Counted from the stretch's first letter, positions 1 through 12,420 are shown. The stretch: DNA of 64,000 nt from Hordeum vulgare subsp. vulgare (GCF_904849725.1 NC_058518.1:418817081-418881080); one strand, 5' to 3'. The notes: generated from the letters alone by a model not told the origin. Numbers and translations: made by a program.

Positions 1-2237
1 ATGTCTCAGCCAAATGCTTGTCTGGATCCTAATTTCCTTTTGAAGAAGGCGCAACATGCTTCCTATCGGAAGACTCGGAGCCACTCTGGAGATTTGGTGT
101 CCGGGTTACCAACGAAAACTCCCACCTAGAAACGGCAGAATGAGGTATCCTTTAGCAACGTCCCCCTTTGTTTTCTTTTGGATCATACTTGTAATTCGCT
201 CATATTTTGAGATATTAATTTTGCAGAATTCTCCCCCTTCGCCGGGCGACTCGGTGATGTCAGCCCTTCCGCCAATGATTCGCATTCAAGGGTAAGTCCT
301 TATAATACTCACATTTGTCCTGATGATGATGATGTATGCCTTTTAAGCATAACCCTTTCTCATTTTAGAGCACAAGCGAAGAAGAGGAAAACTGGCGGAT
401 CAACTTCCACTCCGGCTCCAGAGCCTAAAGAGAACCCGGCGTCAGCTCATGCTAACCCAGCAAAGGATAAACCTGATGACCAGGCGGGCCTTCCAAGTTC
501 TCCCAAGGAAGGCACGGAAACGCCTAACCCGCCAAGTCCGTTGAAAACGGCAGAAGATCCGGATGCTGTAATCATCACTGGTACTAGCTTCTCTAAGCTG
601 GCTTCAGCAGTCTTGTCGAAGCATGTATCAACATCATCCCAGCCTTCTACTGGACATGAAATCTCCAAGGTCAAACTTTCCCAGTATGAGAATCTTGAAT
701 TTAAAGAGCTCTGCTCCGGCTTCGCAAGTCGCCTGGAGACAAGTTATGAAATGGAGAAGAATTTGCTCCTTATGATGAAGAATAAACATGAGGTACGCCT
801 TAATGCATACCCTCCTTATTAGCCCCCAAGGGCCGGGTCATCTTTTTGAAAGATGAGCCGGGTCTTGATGTTAGAAAAAACTTTCGACCTGTAACCCCCC
901 AGGGCCGGGTCATCTGTTGAAGGATGAGCCGGGTCTTGATGTTAGAAAAAACTTTCGACCTGTAACCCCCAAGGGCCGGGTCATCTGTTGAAAGATGAAC
1001 CGGTTCTTGATGTTAGAAAAAACTTTCGACCTGTAACCCCCAAGGGCCGGGTATTCTGTTGAAAGATGAGTCGGGTCTTGATGTTAGAAAAAACTTTCAA
1101 CCTGTAACCCCCAAGGGCCGGGTCATCTGTTGAAAGATGAGCCGGGTCTTGATGTCGTATAATTTTGTCTAAAAAATTATACATTAGCCCCCAAGTGTTA
1201 GGGATGTTTCTTGCAATAATTCTGAAACTTGTCCCTTGATAATATGTTTGACAGGAATCTCTCGCCCAAGCTGAATCGACATTGGGCGATTTAAAGAAAA
1301 GTTTAGCCGACCAGCAAGACGCGCGGGCTAAGGCGGAAGAAAAATATCATGTGGTCCTATCTGAGATGGAGAAGTTGAAAGCCACCCACAAGAAAACTCA
1401 AGCTGATCAAGCCGCCGCGCTAAAGCGAGCGGAAAAGGCTGAATCAAGACTGGAAACCACGCAATAAGAGCTGGCCGGTTTAAAGCAACATATCTCCAAC
1501 ATGGCACATGCTATCTTCGGTAAGAAGCAACCCCTAATCTTGTACTTTGTAAAAGAAAAAACTTAGTTGTGAAGAAATTACTGACCATTATTGTCCCTTA
1601 TACAGGTCCGAGAGCCGCCAACCTTCAGGATGACTGTATCTTGAGGTTAAAGGCGATTTACACATTGACGGAGCAGCTATATACCGGAAGCGTGCTGACC
1701 GTGAAGGCAGTGATGGGTGCCAAGGAACCCATAACATCAATCAAAAAGATGCTTGGCTGCTTATCTACCCTTCCACCTTAGATAGGTGAGCTAACTCGAT
1801 CAGCCGCCCAGAAAGGGGTGCTGACTACATTGAGTCGGTGTTTAGCATATGCTCCAGAGCTGAAACCTGAAGAAGTAGCAGCAAGCTTTCCACAACTCAA
1901 GGACGACGAGTCAGAATTTACTCAAGATGATTATCAGCGTGTTGTCAAAGAATCACGCTCGGCGGCGACTCAACTTGCAGCAAGCTTGGATTTGTCAAAG
2001 TACCAAGCTGCTTATGATGACAAGAACAAGAAAGTAAACCCGCCAACCTTTGTGACAACCAGCTTGACACCTCGTCGGCCCAAGAACCCTTTTGATTTGG
2101 AGGCGGACCTCTCGACGTTCTTGAATGATGAAGATGAATTCGCCGCTCTAGCCAAGTGCAATTGGGTGTTGGGCGACTTACAGCTTGAAGTCGGCCAGAG
2201 CTCAAGGCAAGCGGACCCAGAGGCACCAGTAGTGTAG
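1..2237 (+). pseudogene. Spliced antisense gene (aORF) of element A, 5' end outside window
   Basis: The gene runs opposite to the pol gene of A. Five exons with GT-AG borders are visible: 1-144, 227-291, 369-792, 1255-1519 and 1606-2237. I checked that the frame is kept across all four junctions, for example a glycine codon split between 1519 and 1606. Three in-frame stops break it (127-129, 1465-1467, 1779-1781). The middle part is Lys/Glu/Ala-rich and likely coiled coil; the C-terminus is acidic. Extra antisense genes of this kind occur in Tat elements, and their products often carry a plant transposase (gypsy-type) domain, which would lie further upstream. The product's function is unknown. 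The splice pattern is inferred from sequence alone. Confidence 0.7.
823..1160 (+). repeat. Five tandem 71-72 bp repeats inside an intron of the aORF
   Basis: Units begin with GGCCGGGTCAT-like sequence at 831, 903, 974, 1045 and 1116. Each includes a GAGCCGGGTCTTGATG block and a CTTTCGACCTGTAACCCC block. Spacing is 72, 71, 71 and 71 bp with few substitutions, so the array is recent or homogenised. It fills most of the 793-1254 intron. Confidence 0.95.
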
Positions 2238-3314
2238 ATCTTTGCTGAATTGGCCATCCGAGCCATGTAATAGGTTAAAAACAATCCCTTTCTGCGATCT
2301 TTTAAAAACCTTATGTCGTCCTTGTGGCGCCTTATGATGCTTGACCCGCCATGTCAGTAGAGATTTTGATCATCAACCTGTTGGGCTAAAAACATACATC
2401 AAACCACCTCAGTGAGTAATGGATGATAATAAATGATAACCGACTCAAGATGTTCTGGCGAATTATGTGTAGAAGAGCCTGGTTCAAAAAAGATCCGGCG
2501 AGTCGTAAAAATTTGTGAAACCTTGTGGCAGTGCCAGGAAGGTGAAAGTAAGAATTTCGTCGGCTCGTTCAAGTTGCGACAGGATAGGACGAGTTAGATA
2601 AACTCAAGTGCTACCCGAGGGAGACTTTTTGTGTAAAAAAGCTCAAGTATTTAGACCGGCTGATCAGGCACGAGTCAAGCTTCAGTGAAGCAGGTTAAGT
2701 GAACCAATGGTTTCTCTATTCTCCATGTGGGGTGCTAGCCGGTACCATGCATGTTTTAACCAAGGCGAGTTGAGGGTCCATAAAGCGGAGTAACCCTCCA
2801 AGAGTTCATGGGTCCATATGGCGATTCGGCGAACACACAGTCCGGTATAACCATTTGTAATGCGGTAATTTTTCGCTAGCCAAATGGGTAGTAAGGTTGA
2901 TCTCAGTGAGAGGAAGCCCCCAAGTGACCTATGATTAGGGGAAAGACCGGTCATAGGATTGTAGAAGCGTATACGCTCTTACCACAAAACGACTTGGGAG
3001 CAAATAGCCCCCAAGTAAGCCGTCCTAATTCACAGAATCATATAAGGCGCCCATGTTTGAATCGCGCGCTTGTAGCGAGTTGATCCTCTTTGGCTTATCG
3101 ATACCCAGTGTTGTAATAAGCGCAACATGGCGCCTTTTGCTCTCTGGTATGGATAGCCTCCATGCTTGGGCGACTTGTCGAAGAGCAATGAAGATCCATG
3201 CTTTCAATAAGATGAAGTGGCAGGAAAGCCCTAGAATTCGTAGGCATCAACTTTATTGCTTTATATAAATGAAAGACTTACAATTTTTAATAGAAGAAAA
3301 ACGGAGCCAGTAGC
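2238..3314. other. Non-coding spacer between the two convergent genes of element A
   Basis: This lies between the end of the antisense gene and the end of the integrase gene, which face each other. I see no conserved coding frame, LTR boundary or clear repeat in it. It probably holds the 3' untranslated parts of both convergent transcripts. Confidence 0.5.
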
Positions 3315-4392
3315 TCAAGTGTAATAAGGCCGCAAGTGGGCTACGTTCCAGGGGCGAGTTGACTCAGCCTCCGTGGTTGGCCGATCAGGCCGAAGATCTA
3401 CCAGATAGTATGACCCGTTGCGAAGGCTTTTGCTGACGATGAACGGTCCTTCCCATGGTGGTGACAACTTATGCATGCCAGTGCGATCTTGGATCAATCG
3501 GAGCACTAAGTCGCCCTCCTGAAAAGTTCGGCTCTTGACCCGGCGGCTATGATAACACCGCAAGTCCTGCTGACAAATAGCCGATCGGGCGGCAGCCAAG
3601 TCGCGTGCTTCCTCCAAAGCGTCCAAAGAATCCTGACGCGCCAACTCGTTGTCCTGTTCCACATAAGCAGCAACTCTGGGCGAGTCATGCCTACTGTCAC
3701 TGGGAAGAACGGTTCTGCTCCGTATACCAGGAAAAAGGGAGTAAAACCCATAGAACGGTTTGGGGTGGTTCGGATGCTCCATAATACTGAAGGCAACTCC
3801 TCAACCCAACACCCTGGGGTGCGCTCCAGGGGAACCATAAGTCGGGGCTTGATTCCTCGCAATACTTCCTGATTCACCCGTTCCGCTTGCCCATTAGATT
3901 GTGGATGAGCGACCGCAGATACATCGAGCCGAATGTGCTCACGGTGGCAAAACTCCTGCATCGCTCCTTGTCATAGATTGGTACCATTATCAGTGATAAT
4001 GCTATGTGGATACCCAAACCAGAAGATCAGTTTCTTCAAGAATTTAACTGTTGTTTCTGCATCACAGGCGCCAACAGGTTCTGCTTGGACCCACTTGGTG
4101 AATTTATCAAACGCCACTAGTAGATGAGTTTTTTTGTTGGATGACATCTTAAAGGGGCCAACCATGTCTAGCCCTCAGACCGCAAATGGCCAAGTGATAG
4201 GTATCATCCTTAGTTCTTGAGCCGGCACATGAGCCTGTCGTCCGTAACGCTGACAGCCATCACATCGACGAACTATCTCTTCTGCGTCCGCATGAGCCGT
4301 CAACCAAAAGAATCCGTGACGGAACGCCTTTGAGACCAGGGAACGTGACCCGACATGATGCCCACAATCTCCGGCATGGATGTCGTTCAGAA
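3315..4392 (-). pseudogene. Element A integrase, frameshifted
   Basis: The minus-strand reading starts with an HHCC zinc-binding region ending CDGCQ (about 4250). The catalytic core follows, including the start of the gypsy core at GLDMVGPF, FTKWVQAEP, the second-aspartate motif DNGTN (about 3975) and HPQSNGQAERVN with the catalytic Glu (about 3890). A C-terminal region with a PPWEGPF motif (about 3450) ends at a stop at 3315. Breaks: TGA in place of Trp just before GLDMVGPF, a frameshift after DNGTN, and another near 3780. Integrase would insert the element cDNA into the genome; this copy cannot be expressed intact. Confidence 0.88.
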
Positions 4393-5120
4393 TTACGCAC
4401 CCTTCTTCGGAAGAAACACATCGCTGGAATACCCTAGAAGTGCTTCGCTTATATAGTTCCCATTGATGATGACCATGGATTTGCTCCGATGAACGATTTG
4501 GCGAGCCAACACCTCATCCGAAGGTAACTCGCCTCGTGCAAGGTATGCCAAATAAGGAAGAACCCAATCCGGCGTAACACGGAGAGCCGCCACAAACTGG
4601 GACTCAGGGTCTGGTATCGCCAACTCCTCTTCTGAAGGCAACCTCACGGAAGGATTATGCAAAATATCCAGAAAAACATTGGGAGGGACCGGCTTACGTT
4701 GTGAACCGAGACGTGAAAGGGCGGCGGCTGCTTCGTTAAGTTGCCGGTCGATATGATCAACTTGATAGCCATGGAAATGACCCGCCACATCACACACAAC
4801 CCTTTTGTAAGCCGCCATCAGGGGGTCCCGAGAGTCCCAAGTACCTGAAACTTGTTGAGCCACCAGATCAGAATCGCCAAGACATCTGACACGCGTGAGG
4901 TTCATCTCCTTGGCGAGTCGCAAATCATGAAGCAAGGCTTCATACTCTACAGCGTTGTTGGTGCACGGGAACATGAGTCGGAGAACATAACAAAACTTGT
5001 CTCCCTGGGGTGAAATCAACACCACGCCAGCCCCCGAGCCTTCCAATTACCTAGACCCATCAAAATAAATAGTCCAGTACGTGAGGTCAGGCCTGTCTTC
5101 CGGGATCTGCAATTCGGTCC
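4393..5120 (-). pseudogene. Element A second, archaeal-type RNase H domain
   Basis: The minus-strand reading contains YFDGS (about 5070), GSGAGVVLISP, NNAVEYEALLHDL and DSDLVAQQVSG, the motif series of the extra RNase H that Tat-lineage elements carry between the usual RNase H and integrase. The acidic residues in FDGS, EYEA and GDSD fit catalytic positions. A TAA stop sits between FDGSR and LEGSG (about 5048). The region downstream to 4393 links to integrase. Confidence 0.8.
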
Positions 5121-5199
5121 AATCATTGATAAAGTCGACCAATGCCTAGGATTTGATGGCCGTACGAGGGGTGTATCGCACGTGGTGCGGCCCAAGTTC

Positions 5200-5562
5200 A
5201 ATTGCCCATTTGGCGATTCACCCCGTTTCTTCTCGGTTCTGGATGATGTCCCCAAGAGGAGCGGAACTAACCACCGTGATGGGATGCTCTTGGAAATAGT
5301 GTTTGAGCTTCCGACTCGCCATAAAGACCCCATAGACCAGCTTCTGCCAGTGCGGGTAACGTTGCTTGGAGAGGGTTAACACCTCGCTAATGAAGTACAC
5401 CGGGCGTTGTACCGGATATTTTCCTTCTTCCTTCCGTTCGACGGCTACTGCCACGCTCACCGCCTTGGAGTTCGCCGCGATGTACAGAAGCATAGGTTCC
5501 TTTTCAGTCGGGGCGGCCAAAACTGGCGGCTTACCAACTGCTGCTTCAGGGCTTCAAAAGCT
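5200..5562 (-). pseudogene. Element A RNase H domain linked to reverse transcriptase
   Basis: The minus-strand reading from about 5520 has LLLYIAAN-like beta-strand sequence, QRPVYFISEVL, YPHWQKLVYGVFMASRKLKHYFQ and HPITVVSSAPL, typical of the gypsy RNase H that follows RT in Tat elements. It would degrade the RNA strand of the RNA-DNA hybrid. It is out of frame with the RT reading ending at 5563, so a frameshift separates them. Confidence 0.8.
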
Positions 5563-6359
5563 TCATTGGCCTCGTCTGTCCAAAAAAACGGTCAGATTTC
5601 TTAAGCAACTGATAGAGGGGAATAGCCTTCTCCCCAGGCGGCTTATAAAGCGACTTAAAGCCGCGATACAACCCGCCATGCGTTGAACTTGATTGATATT
5701 CGCTGGTTTCCCAAGCGAAGTAATTGCCTCAATTTTGTCCGGGTTGGCCTCAAAGCCGCGTTCAGACACCAAGAAACCCAACAATTGTCCCGCGAGAACG
5801 CCAAAGACACATCTGGTAGGATTAAGCTTCATCCGATGCACCCGCAGTTTGTCAAAAGTTTCCTTTAGATCCTCCAAGAGCGTCTCCCTCCTACGAGTTT
5901 TAATCACAATGTCATCAACGTAAGCGTGGAAGTTGCGTCCGATTTGGCCATAGAGACAGTTTTGGATGCAGCACTGGTAAGTCGCCCCGGCGCTCTTGAG
6001 CCCGAACGACATGGACATATAACAAAAAGCCCCAAATGGGGTTATGAAAGCTGTCTTCTCCTGATCTTCCACAACCATCTTGATTTGGTGATATCCGGAA
6101 TAGGCGTCCAGGAAACACAGACGCTCGTAGCCCGCCACTGAATCAATGATTTGATCAATGCGGGGAAGGGCGAAAGGGTCCTTTGGACAAGCTCTGTTAA
6201 GGTCGGTGTAGTCAATGCACATGCGGAAGGTGCCGTTCTTCTTGAGCACCAGGACCGGGTTGGCCAACCACTCGGGGTGGAAGACCTCTACGATGAATCC
6301 GGCGGCCAAAAGACGGGCGACTTCTTCCCCGATTGCCTTGCGTAGTTCCTCATTGAACC
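5563..6359 (-). pseudogene. Element A reverse transcriptase, main part, cut by the CACTA insertion
   Basis: The reading begins directly at the CACTA boundary with NEELRKAIGEEVARLLAAGF. It continues through CIDYTDLNRACPKDP, FLDAYSGYHQI, TAFITPFGAF, FGLKSAGATYQ and the active-site YVDD (codons at 5911-5922). RT copies element RNA to DNA. The N-terminal part of the same domain lies on the far side of the transposon at 12669-12815, and the two readings are compatible in frame. The thumb-proximal end becomes out of frame near 5600. Confidence 0.92.
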
Positions 6360-6384
6360 CACTACAAGAAATATGCTCATACAT
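6360..6384 (+). repeat. Left terminal inverted repeat of the CACTA element
   Basis: CACTACAAGAAATATGCTC followed by ATACATG; it pairs with the right end with about three mismatches over 25 bases. Confidence 0.85.
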
Positions 6385-6560
6385 GACGTTTTTTAAGACG
6401 TCGTTGATGAATTCGTCATAAATCTATGACGATTTCATCCGAGATTGTCGTAAACCGTTTGAGGGGATCAAATCTACATATAAATTATGACGATGTGAGT
6501 CAAAAACGTCGTAACCGGATAAGATGAGATCGTCATAACTTTTACGACGATTATAAAAAT
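6385..6560. repeat. Left subterminal repeat region of the CACTA element
   Basis: Short units of the form GACGATTT, TCGTAA and GTCGTAA recur in both orientations over about 170 bp. Such clusters next to CACTA ends are known transposase binding regions; binding here is inferred. Confidence 0.65.
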
Positions 6561-7594
6561 TTCATAACACGTTCTCACTATGTTGACATGTCACTCCTCG
6601 GTCCATTCTATGTCACGCGCCAAACTCGTCTAGTTTGTGAAGCAACCTACTATTCTGTCATTCCAAACATTCTCGAAAAATTCTCATAAATACTTTGGAT
6701 CATATATTCCTCAAATATGTGAAAACTCTTCCTTCCATAGTTCAAAAATAATTCAGCAATATTCATTTTCCTATTCTGTTCAGAATAACACTTTGTGAAG
6801 GAAGTGCTATTTCTATTTATTTGATTACCCTCATATTTTTTGGGCACTCTTTCCTATCCAAATCAGTGCCACATGAAAACTTTGGAAACCATTTTCCTAG
6901 TAAATATTTCTGAACAAATTTCCAAAGTTCGCGTTCAGCTAACAGCTTTGTGAAGGAAGTACTAGATAGGAATATCCTGACTAGTTGAATTTTTTCCACA
7001 TCTTCTATGTGCCCAAAACGTAGCTCTCCACAAATTTTTAGCCCCATATAACAATCCATGTGAGCTCATCATCCAATCTTTGTTTCTGGTAATATTTTTA
7101 TCACTCGAAAAATGATTAAAAATACCTAGAAATATAAAAAATGCACACAAATTGGTTCTCATTCATAAAATGTGGTCTAATTCTAGTGAAAATTTGTGTG
7201 GTGCCCTTTTGTAAATTATTTTTGATAGATGTTTCACAAAATTACTCTGTTTTTAGTACTTGAAAACTATTTTAAATCACTGATTTCCGAACCCACGGAT
7301 CGATGACATGGCGCCCATTCATCCATCCATCCATCTCTCCATTCCACATGTGTACGTTCATCTATTCACAGAAAATAAAAATGAAAAAGAGATACCCCAC
7401 CCGCACAAACCCTAGCTCAGATCCCATCCCCTCAACGCGTCCTCGCGAACCTCCCCTTCCAGATCACCGCCGCCACCTCCCTTCGCACCGCACCCGCTGT
7501 GGCTCCCACCCTCCCCGCACCCGCGCACGCCGCCGGTCTTGCAGGAAGTCTGTAGCAGGAAGGGCGGCCATGGCGCTCGCATCGGGCTCGCATC
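6561..7594. other. AT-rich filler, then a leader-like stretch in the CACTA element
   Basis: No gene is recognised. 6561-7300 is AT-rich. 7310-7340 holds a short CATC microsatellite. From about 7385 the sequence turns pyrimidine- and GC-rich and includes an AACCCTAG motif common in grass 5' leaders, running into the first captured coding fragment. It may be captured promoter or leader sequence. Confidence 0.45.
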
Positions 7595-7781
7595 ATGCTC
7601 TTCGCTGTGGACGCCGGCGCGGCGCTCCTCACCTCCCCCGCCGACCGCGAGGAGTGGCAGGACTGTGTCCCGGAACTCGGCGATGACTTCTCCGACCTTG
7701 AGGAGCTCCAGGTCGTCTGCGTGCAGGGCGTGGACAGATCCGACCGGGCCGTCATGCACATCGTCGGCAAGTTCTTCCCCG
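7595..7781 (+). pseudogene. Captured host exon, probable divergent CRAL-TRIO (SEC14-like) protein
   Basis: The reading has an acidic stretch (REEWQDCVPELGDDFSDLEE) followed by LQVVCVQGVDRSDRAVMHIV and GKFFP. The LxVxxxxGxDRxGRxVxxIxGKFFP pattern resembles the start of a small plant SEC14-like family with a divergent CRAL-TRIO lipid-binding domain. It ends at a GT donor (7782) and is followed by an intron-like stretch to an AG at 7947. Only the first part of the domain is present, so no working product is expected. The upstream boundary of the capture is not visible. Family identity is from memory of the motif and moderately uncertain. Confidence 0.5.
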
Positions 7782-7947
7782 GTGCGCCAAACCCCTTCTC
7801 GTTACTTCCCGTCCTCTCCTCGTCCGCGAGGGGGGAGGAAGCCGATGCAGTCGCCAGAGTCCTCCTCCTCCCCACTGCTGATTGTTGTAGTTTAGTTCAT
7901 CTGCAGTCTGGTTGCTGATTTTTCTTGATTTTTTTTTGTCTCTCCAG

Positions 7948-8027
7948 ATGAGCGCGATGAAGGCCGCCAACAAGGAGATGAGCTCAAGGGTGTGATGTAG
8001 ACCACCGTCAAGACCGAGGGCATCGAT
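7948..8027 (+). pseudogene. Captured host exon, VPS60-like ESCRT-III fragment
   Basis: Between a TCTCCAG acceptor and a GT donor lies a short exon reading AMKAANKE, then, after a small insertion that shifts the frame, ELKGVM-stop-TTVKTEGID. Plant VPS60 (a CHMP5/SNF7-family ESCRT-III subunit acting at endosomes) has a closely matching segment (ANKELKGMMKTVKI followed by an acidic IxDID-type end). The intron at 7782-7947 would splice this to the CRAL-TRIO-like exon, so two unrelated gene pieces have been put side by side. The frameshift and the internal TAG make it non-coding now. Confidence 0.65.
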
Positions 8028-8950
8028 GTGCGTTTTGCTCCTCCCCATTTTTAGCTTTGCCGTCGCTGCTGCCGAATTCCTGCTGACGTCTATGGCCTGT
8101 CAGATTTTGTTTTCGTACAGTCTGAATATTTCACTGTCGGTGGGAGATACGTAGGATGCATCCCCTCTAAGCTAGCGTCAAAAGCTCTAAAGCGTTCTAC
8201 CATAGCAGTAACAATTCAGCTGCATATTCTTAGTGAAAATATGTAGCGTGAAATGAAAACTCTAAGCAGAGCACACTAAGCAACCACTGTTAATTTCCCC
8301 ATCGTTGCCGCCTTGGGGGATCGAACCGGCCTGAATTCGAGTTCCGTTTTTCTTCGGCTTTGACAAGGCGTACAATACGTTTGGGAGTGGTGGTAGTTTT
8401 GGAATTGGGAATACAAACTTTAGAGCCCATCTTGCTTCCTCGTGTTCAAGCATAGTAGCATATGCATGTTCATTAGTGATTCCTATACATCGAGAAATGA
8501 CCGAAAAATGAAATAAGATTTATTTTGACTCAGTGTAGCTCATTTATAAACTGGTTTCCATGCATCAAGGAGTTAAGGATGACATTTTGATGTAGCGTGG
8601 TTACAAGAGAGCGCAGATGAGAACAAATCATGTTGTTACCAGGAGCTCTCAGTATCCATTCGGATATGCGCCTAGCATGGTTTCGTATGCCATTTCGACG
8701 TCTCACAGAGCATTTATGCATACCAAAACCTGTGAGAATGCATTTGGCTATTAGTTGTGAATTCTCATGGCGCCGCTTGCCGTCGTGTTTCAGTTTTTTG
8801 TACAACTAAAAGGTTTCAGTCCTTATTACTGTAATCATACAGTCATGTTAAATTTTGGGCCTGTGAGACGTGAGGTGAATCCAACTAAGACAGCCTTCAA
8901 CTCCCCCTCTTATTTGAATGACATATTCTCTTGAGCTATCTTTCTCACAG
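8028..8950. other. Intron-like or filler sequence in the CACTA element
   Basis: No coding similarity was recognised on either strand. The composition is that of plant intron or intergenic DNA. A pyrimidine tract with TTTCTCACAG at the end forms an acceptor for the next exon-like piece. Confidence 0.4.
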
Positions 8951-9040
8951 AGAATATATCTGCAGATTTACAATCCTGCAATCCAAGTGAAGAAGAAACT
9001 GAAAAGTGGTTTAATCAGTACCAAGTCAAAACAGGTTCAG
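8951..9040 (+). pseudogene. Captured exon of unidentified host gene
   Basis: This is a 90-base open stretch between a clean acceptor (TTTCTCACAG) and a GT donor. The best frame reads NISADLQSCNPSEEETEKWF and then NQYQVKTGS, a hydrophilic segment without stops. The family is not recognised. Splice borders on both sides and its place among other captured pieces make an exon plausible; chance is not excluded. Confidence 0.4.
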
Positions 9041-9383
9041 GTAGCAGCTGATTTTTTGTTTTGCTAGTTTTTGAACATGGATGCTGACCATCTGATTTCG
9101 TTTTTTGAACATGGATGCTGACCATTCTCGGCGCGTGCTCCACGATCGGGCTTGGTGGCTCTTAATCTCATCGCGGTTGCTGAATTTGTTTTGAGACAAA
9201 ATGGGTCGTGATTTTATTTCTGTTTTGCAAGCAGTAGTTGTGCTTCATTTTCCTGATGGTTGAATCGCTTCATTTCAGTAGTTGTAGTCACTGATCTCAA
9301 TAGTTTACTTTTTCATGTTGTGCTTCTCTAGTTGTTTGAATGTGTGTGTAGCCTACTATGGTACTACTACTTGCTTGAATATG

Positions 9384-10601
<1,218 letters not shown>

Positions 10602-11499
10602 ATTCGTTGTCCTCAGCCAACCAGGACCTTCAGCCGGTGCTTGCAGCCAAGAGGCATCCCCTTGCTCTAAACATGAAAGATCTTGCTAATCCCAATATAA
10701 TGAATGTAAGCACCTCCACAGTTTTGTCGGCCTCCTCACGCTGGAAGCAACATCTCTTGTTGAAACTTTCACCATGTGGTTCTTTTGAGATTTAATCCTG
10801 TTATCATACACAATGAGATTTGGTGCTGATGTTGATACTCACAAGATCATGTTTACACAATTATGCAGATGTGGCTTGATCATTTTCAATCATGTAAGCA
10901 AGATTGCATCTCATTAAATGCACATAGCAGCAACTCTATTAATCAGGTTAGCCAACTGTTACTGTCATGTTTATTCATTTTCCTTTGTGTAAACCTCATA
11001 GAATATCTTCTGTATCATACTGAAACCATCATTTAGATGTTGTGCTCTGAAACTTTTGTACAACTTTGAGAGCGGGGTTCATTTACCTAATTAGTAATTG
11101 TACGAGTAACTGGTCACTAGACGCCTATACCACTTCTAAAATTCTATATTCTGTATTGGTAGAGGTCATTCACAAACAAAACCTTCCACTAATAGGGAAT
11201 CTACTCGAATTCTAAACTTAACCTACTAGGACATGAGCTGGCTTAAAATAATAGGACATACGATGAGTGAACTTTCATAGTAACTCTCCGATCTAACATA
11301 ATAGGACACACGATGACTGAACTTTCATAGTAACTCTCCGATCAATGGGAATATCACTTGAAGTAGGTTTGTACAAGGATTCAGACTTATGGAAATGTGT
11401 CTTGTATGTTATTATTACAACATTTCTAATTTTTGCTTTAGCAAGTGATGATGCCTAGCCAATTTATGCTGCAGCAGAACCACCAGCAGTTCCTATAAT
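10602..11499 (+). pseudogene. Captured 3' end of an unidentified host gene, three exon-like pieces
   Basis: Three pieces with GT-AG borders and matching phase are visible: 10602-10705 (SLSSANQDLQPVLAAKRHPL then ALNMKDLANPNIMN), 10869-10946 (MWLDHFQSCKQDCISLNAHS then SNSINQ) and 11442-11499 (QVMMPSQFMLQQNHQQFL, then TAA). The first two end exactly at codon boundaries. Gln/Asn-rich composition near the end is common in plant regulatory proteins, but I do not recognise the family. Phase agreement across two introns argues against chance. Confidence 0.5.
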
Positions 11500-12420
11500 T
11501 CAGTTCCTGGTAACTTGACTCCAATTGATAGTAGTATATGTGCAGGTCATGCAGTTTTTTTGTCATATGAAGTAGTGTTACACTGATATCTATGTTAAGT
11601 CCAGGTTTTATAGGACAGAATGATCATAATATGCATCTTTATATGTGTGCTGGGTACTTTGTGGTGTATGTGTGTAACTGACACACATGGTCTGGTTCGA
11701 GCATCCGGTTTGTGCAGGTAGTTTGCTCCCATCTGATCTGCTTCTGTGAAAGGGTCATGTACAAGAAGGCGAAGATGACTGCTCCTGTACAAGAAGGCGA
11801 AGAGCGAAAGTCTTCTTTTTCAGTTGTTGCGAAAGTTATGACCAAGCATCGCCCATCAAGCAAAACAGATTTGGTAGCAGTTTTTGTATACTTGATAACA
11901 GATTTTGTGATAGCACTTGGTTTGGTAGCAGATTTTGTGATAGCACTTGGTTTGGTAACAAATTTTGTGCACTTGGTTGTGTAATTTTGTACCAGCTTGT
12001 GCTACAGATTTGATAGTTTATTTTGGTTGTGCTACAGGTTTTGGTTATATTATCATATCTTGAAATATGCTTTAAATTTTGTGGTGTGGGCTATCATTTA
12101 GAGATGCTTTAGATTTATGTGTATGGGCTTCAAAGTTGTATGGGCTGTTATTTATAGATCCATTAATAGCATAAAAAAATGTTGCTGAATTCAAAAATGA
12201 AAAAGGCCGAAACTGAACTTAATCAAATGTATTTGAGCACTAAAAGGCTAGGGCCCAAATTATAATGATACAAAAAAATTCGTAATACATATATTAAAAG
12301 TGGATGTAAATAGGCTAAGGCCCAAAAACAAGCCCAACAAGAAAAAGTCCCAAAAAATAAAAGCAGCCCATGTGATCAATTGAAATGGGTTGGGCTGATT
12401 TCAACCATGCCGTTTTGATT
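11500..12420. other. Right interior of the CACTA element, AT-rich
   Basis: No gene was recognised. It includes a duplicated GTACAAGAAGGCGAAG unit near 11757-11802 and a short tandem repeat described separately. Confidence 0.5.
11873..11970 (+). repeat. About 30-bp imperfect tandem repeat
   Basis: Units of the form TTGGTAGCAGATTTTGTGAT followed by AGCACTTGG occur about three times in a row, with decay at both ends. Confidence 0.75.

Noticed and set aside
823..1160. CRISPR array
   Set aside because: Repeats of 71-72 bp follow each other directly with no unique spacers, in a plant retrotransposon intron.
7300..7600. Promoter and start of a real host gene
   Set aside because: Leader-like sequence is present, but it leads only into truncated, shuffled exons inside the CACTA element.
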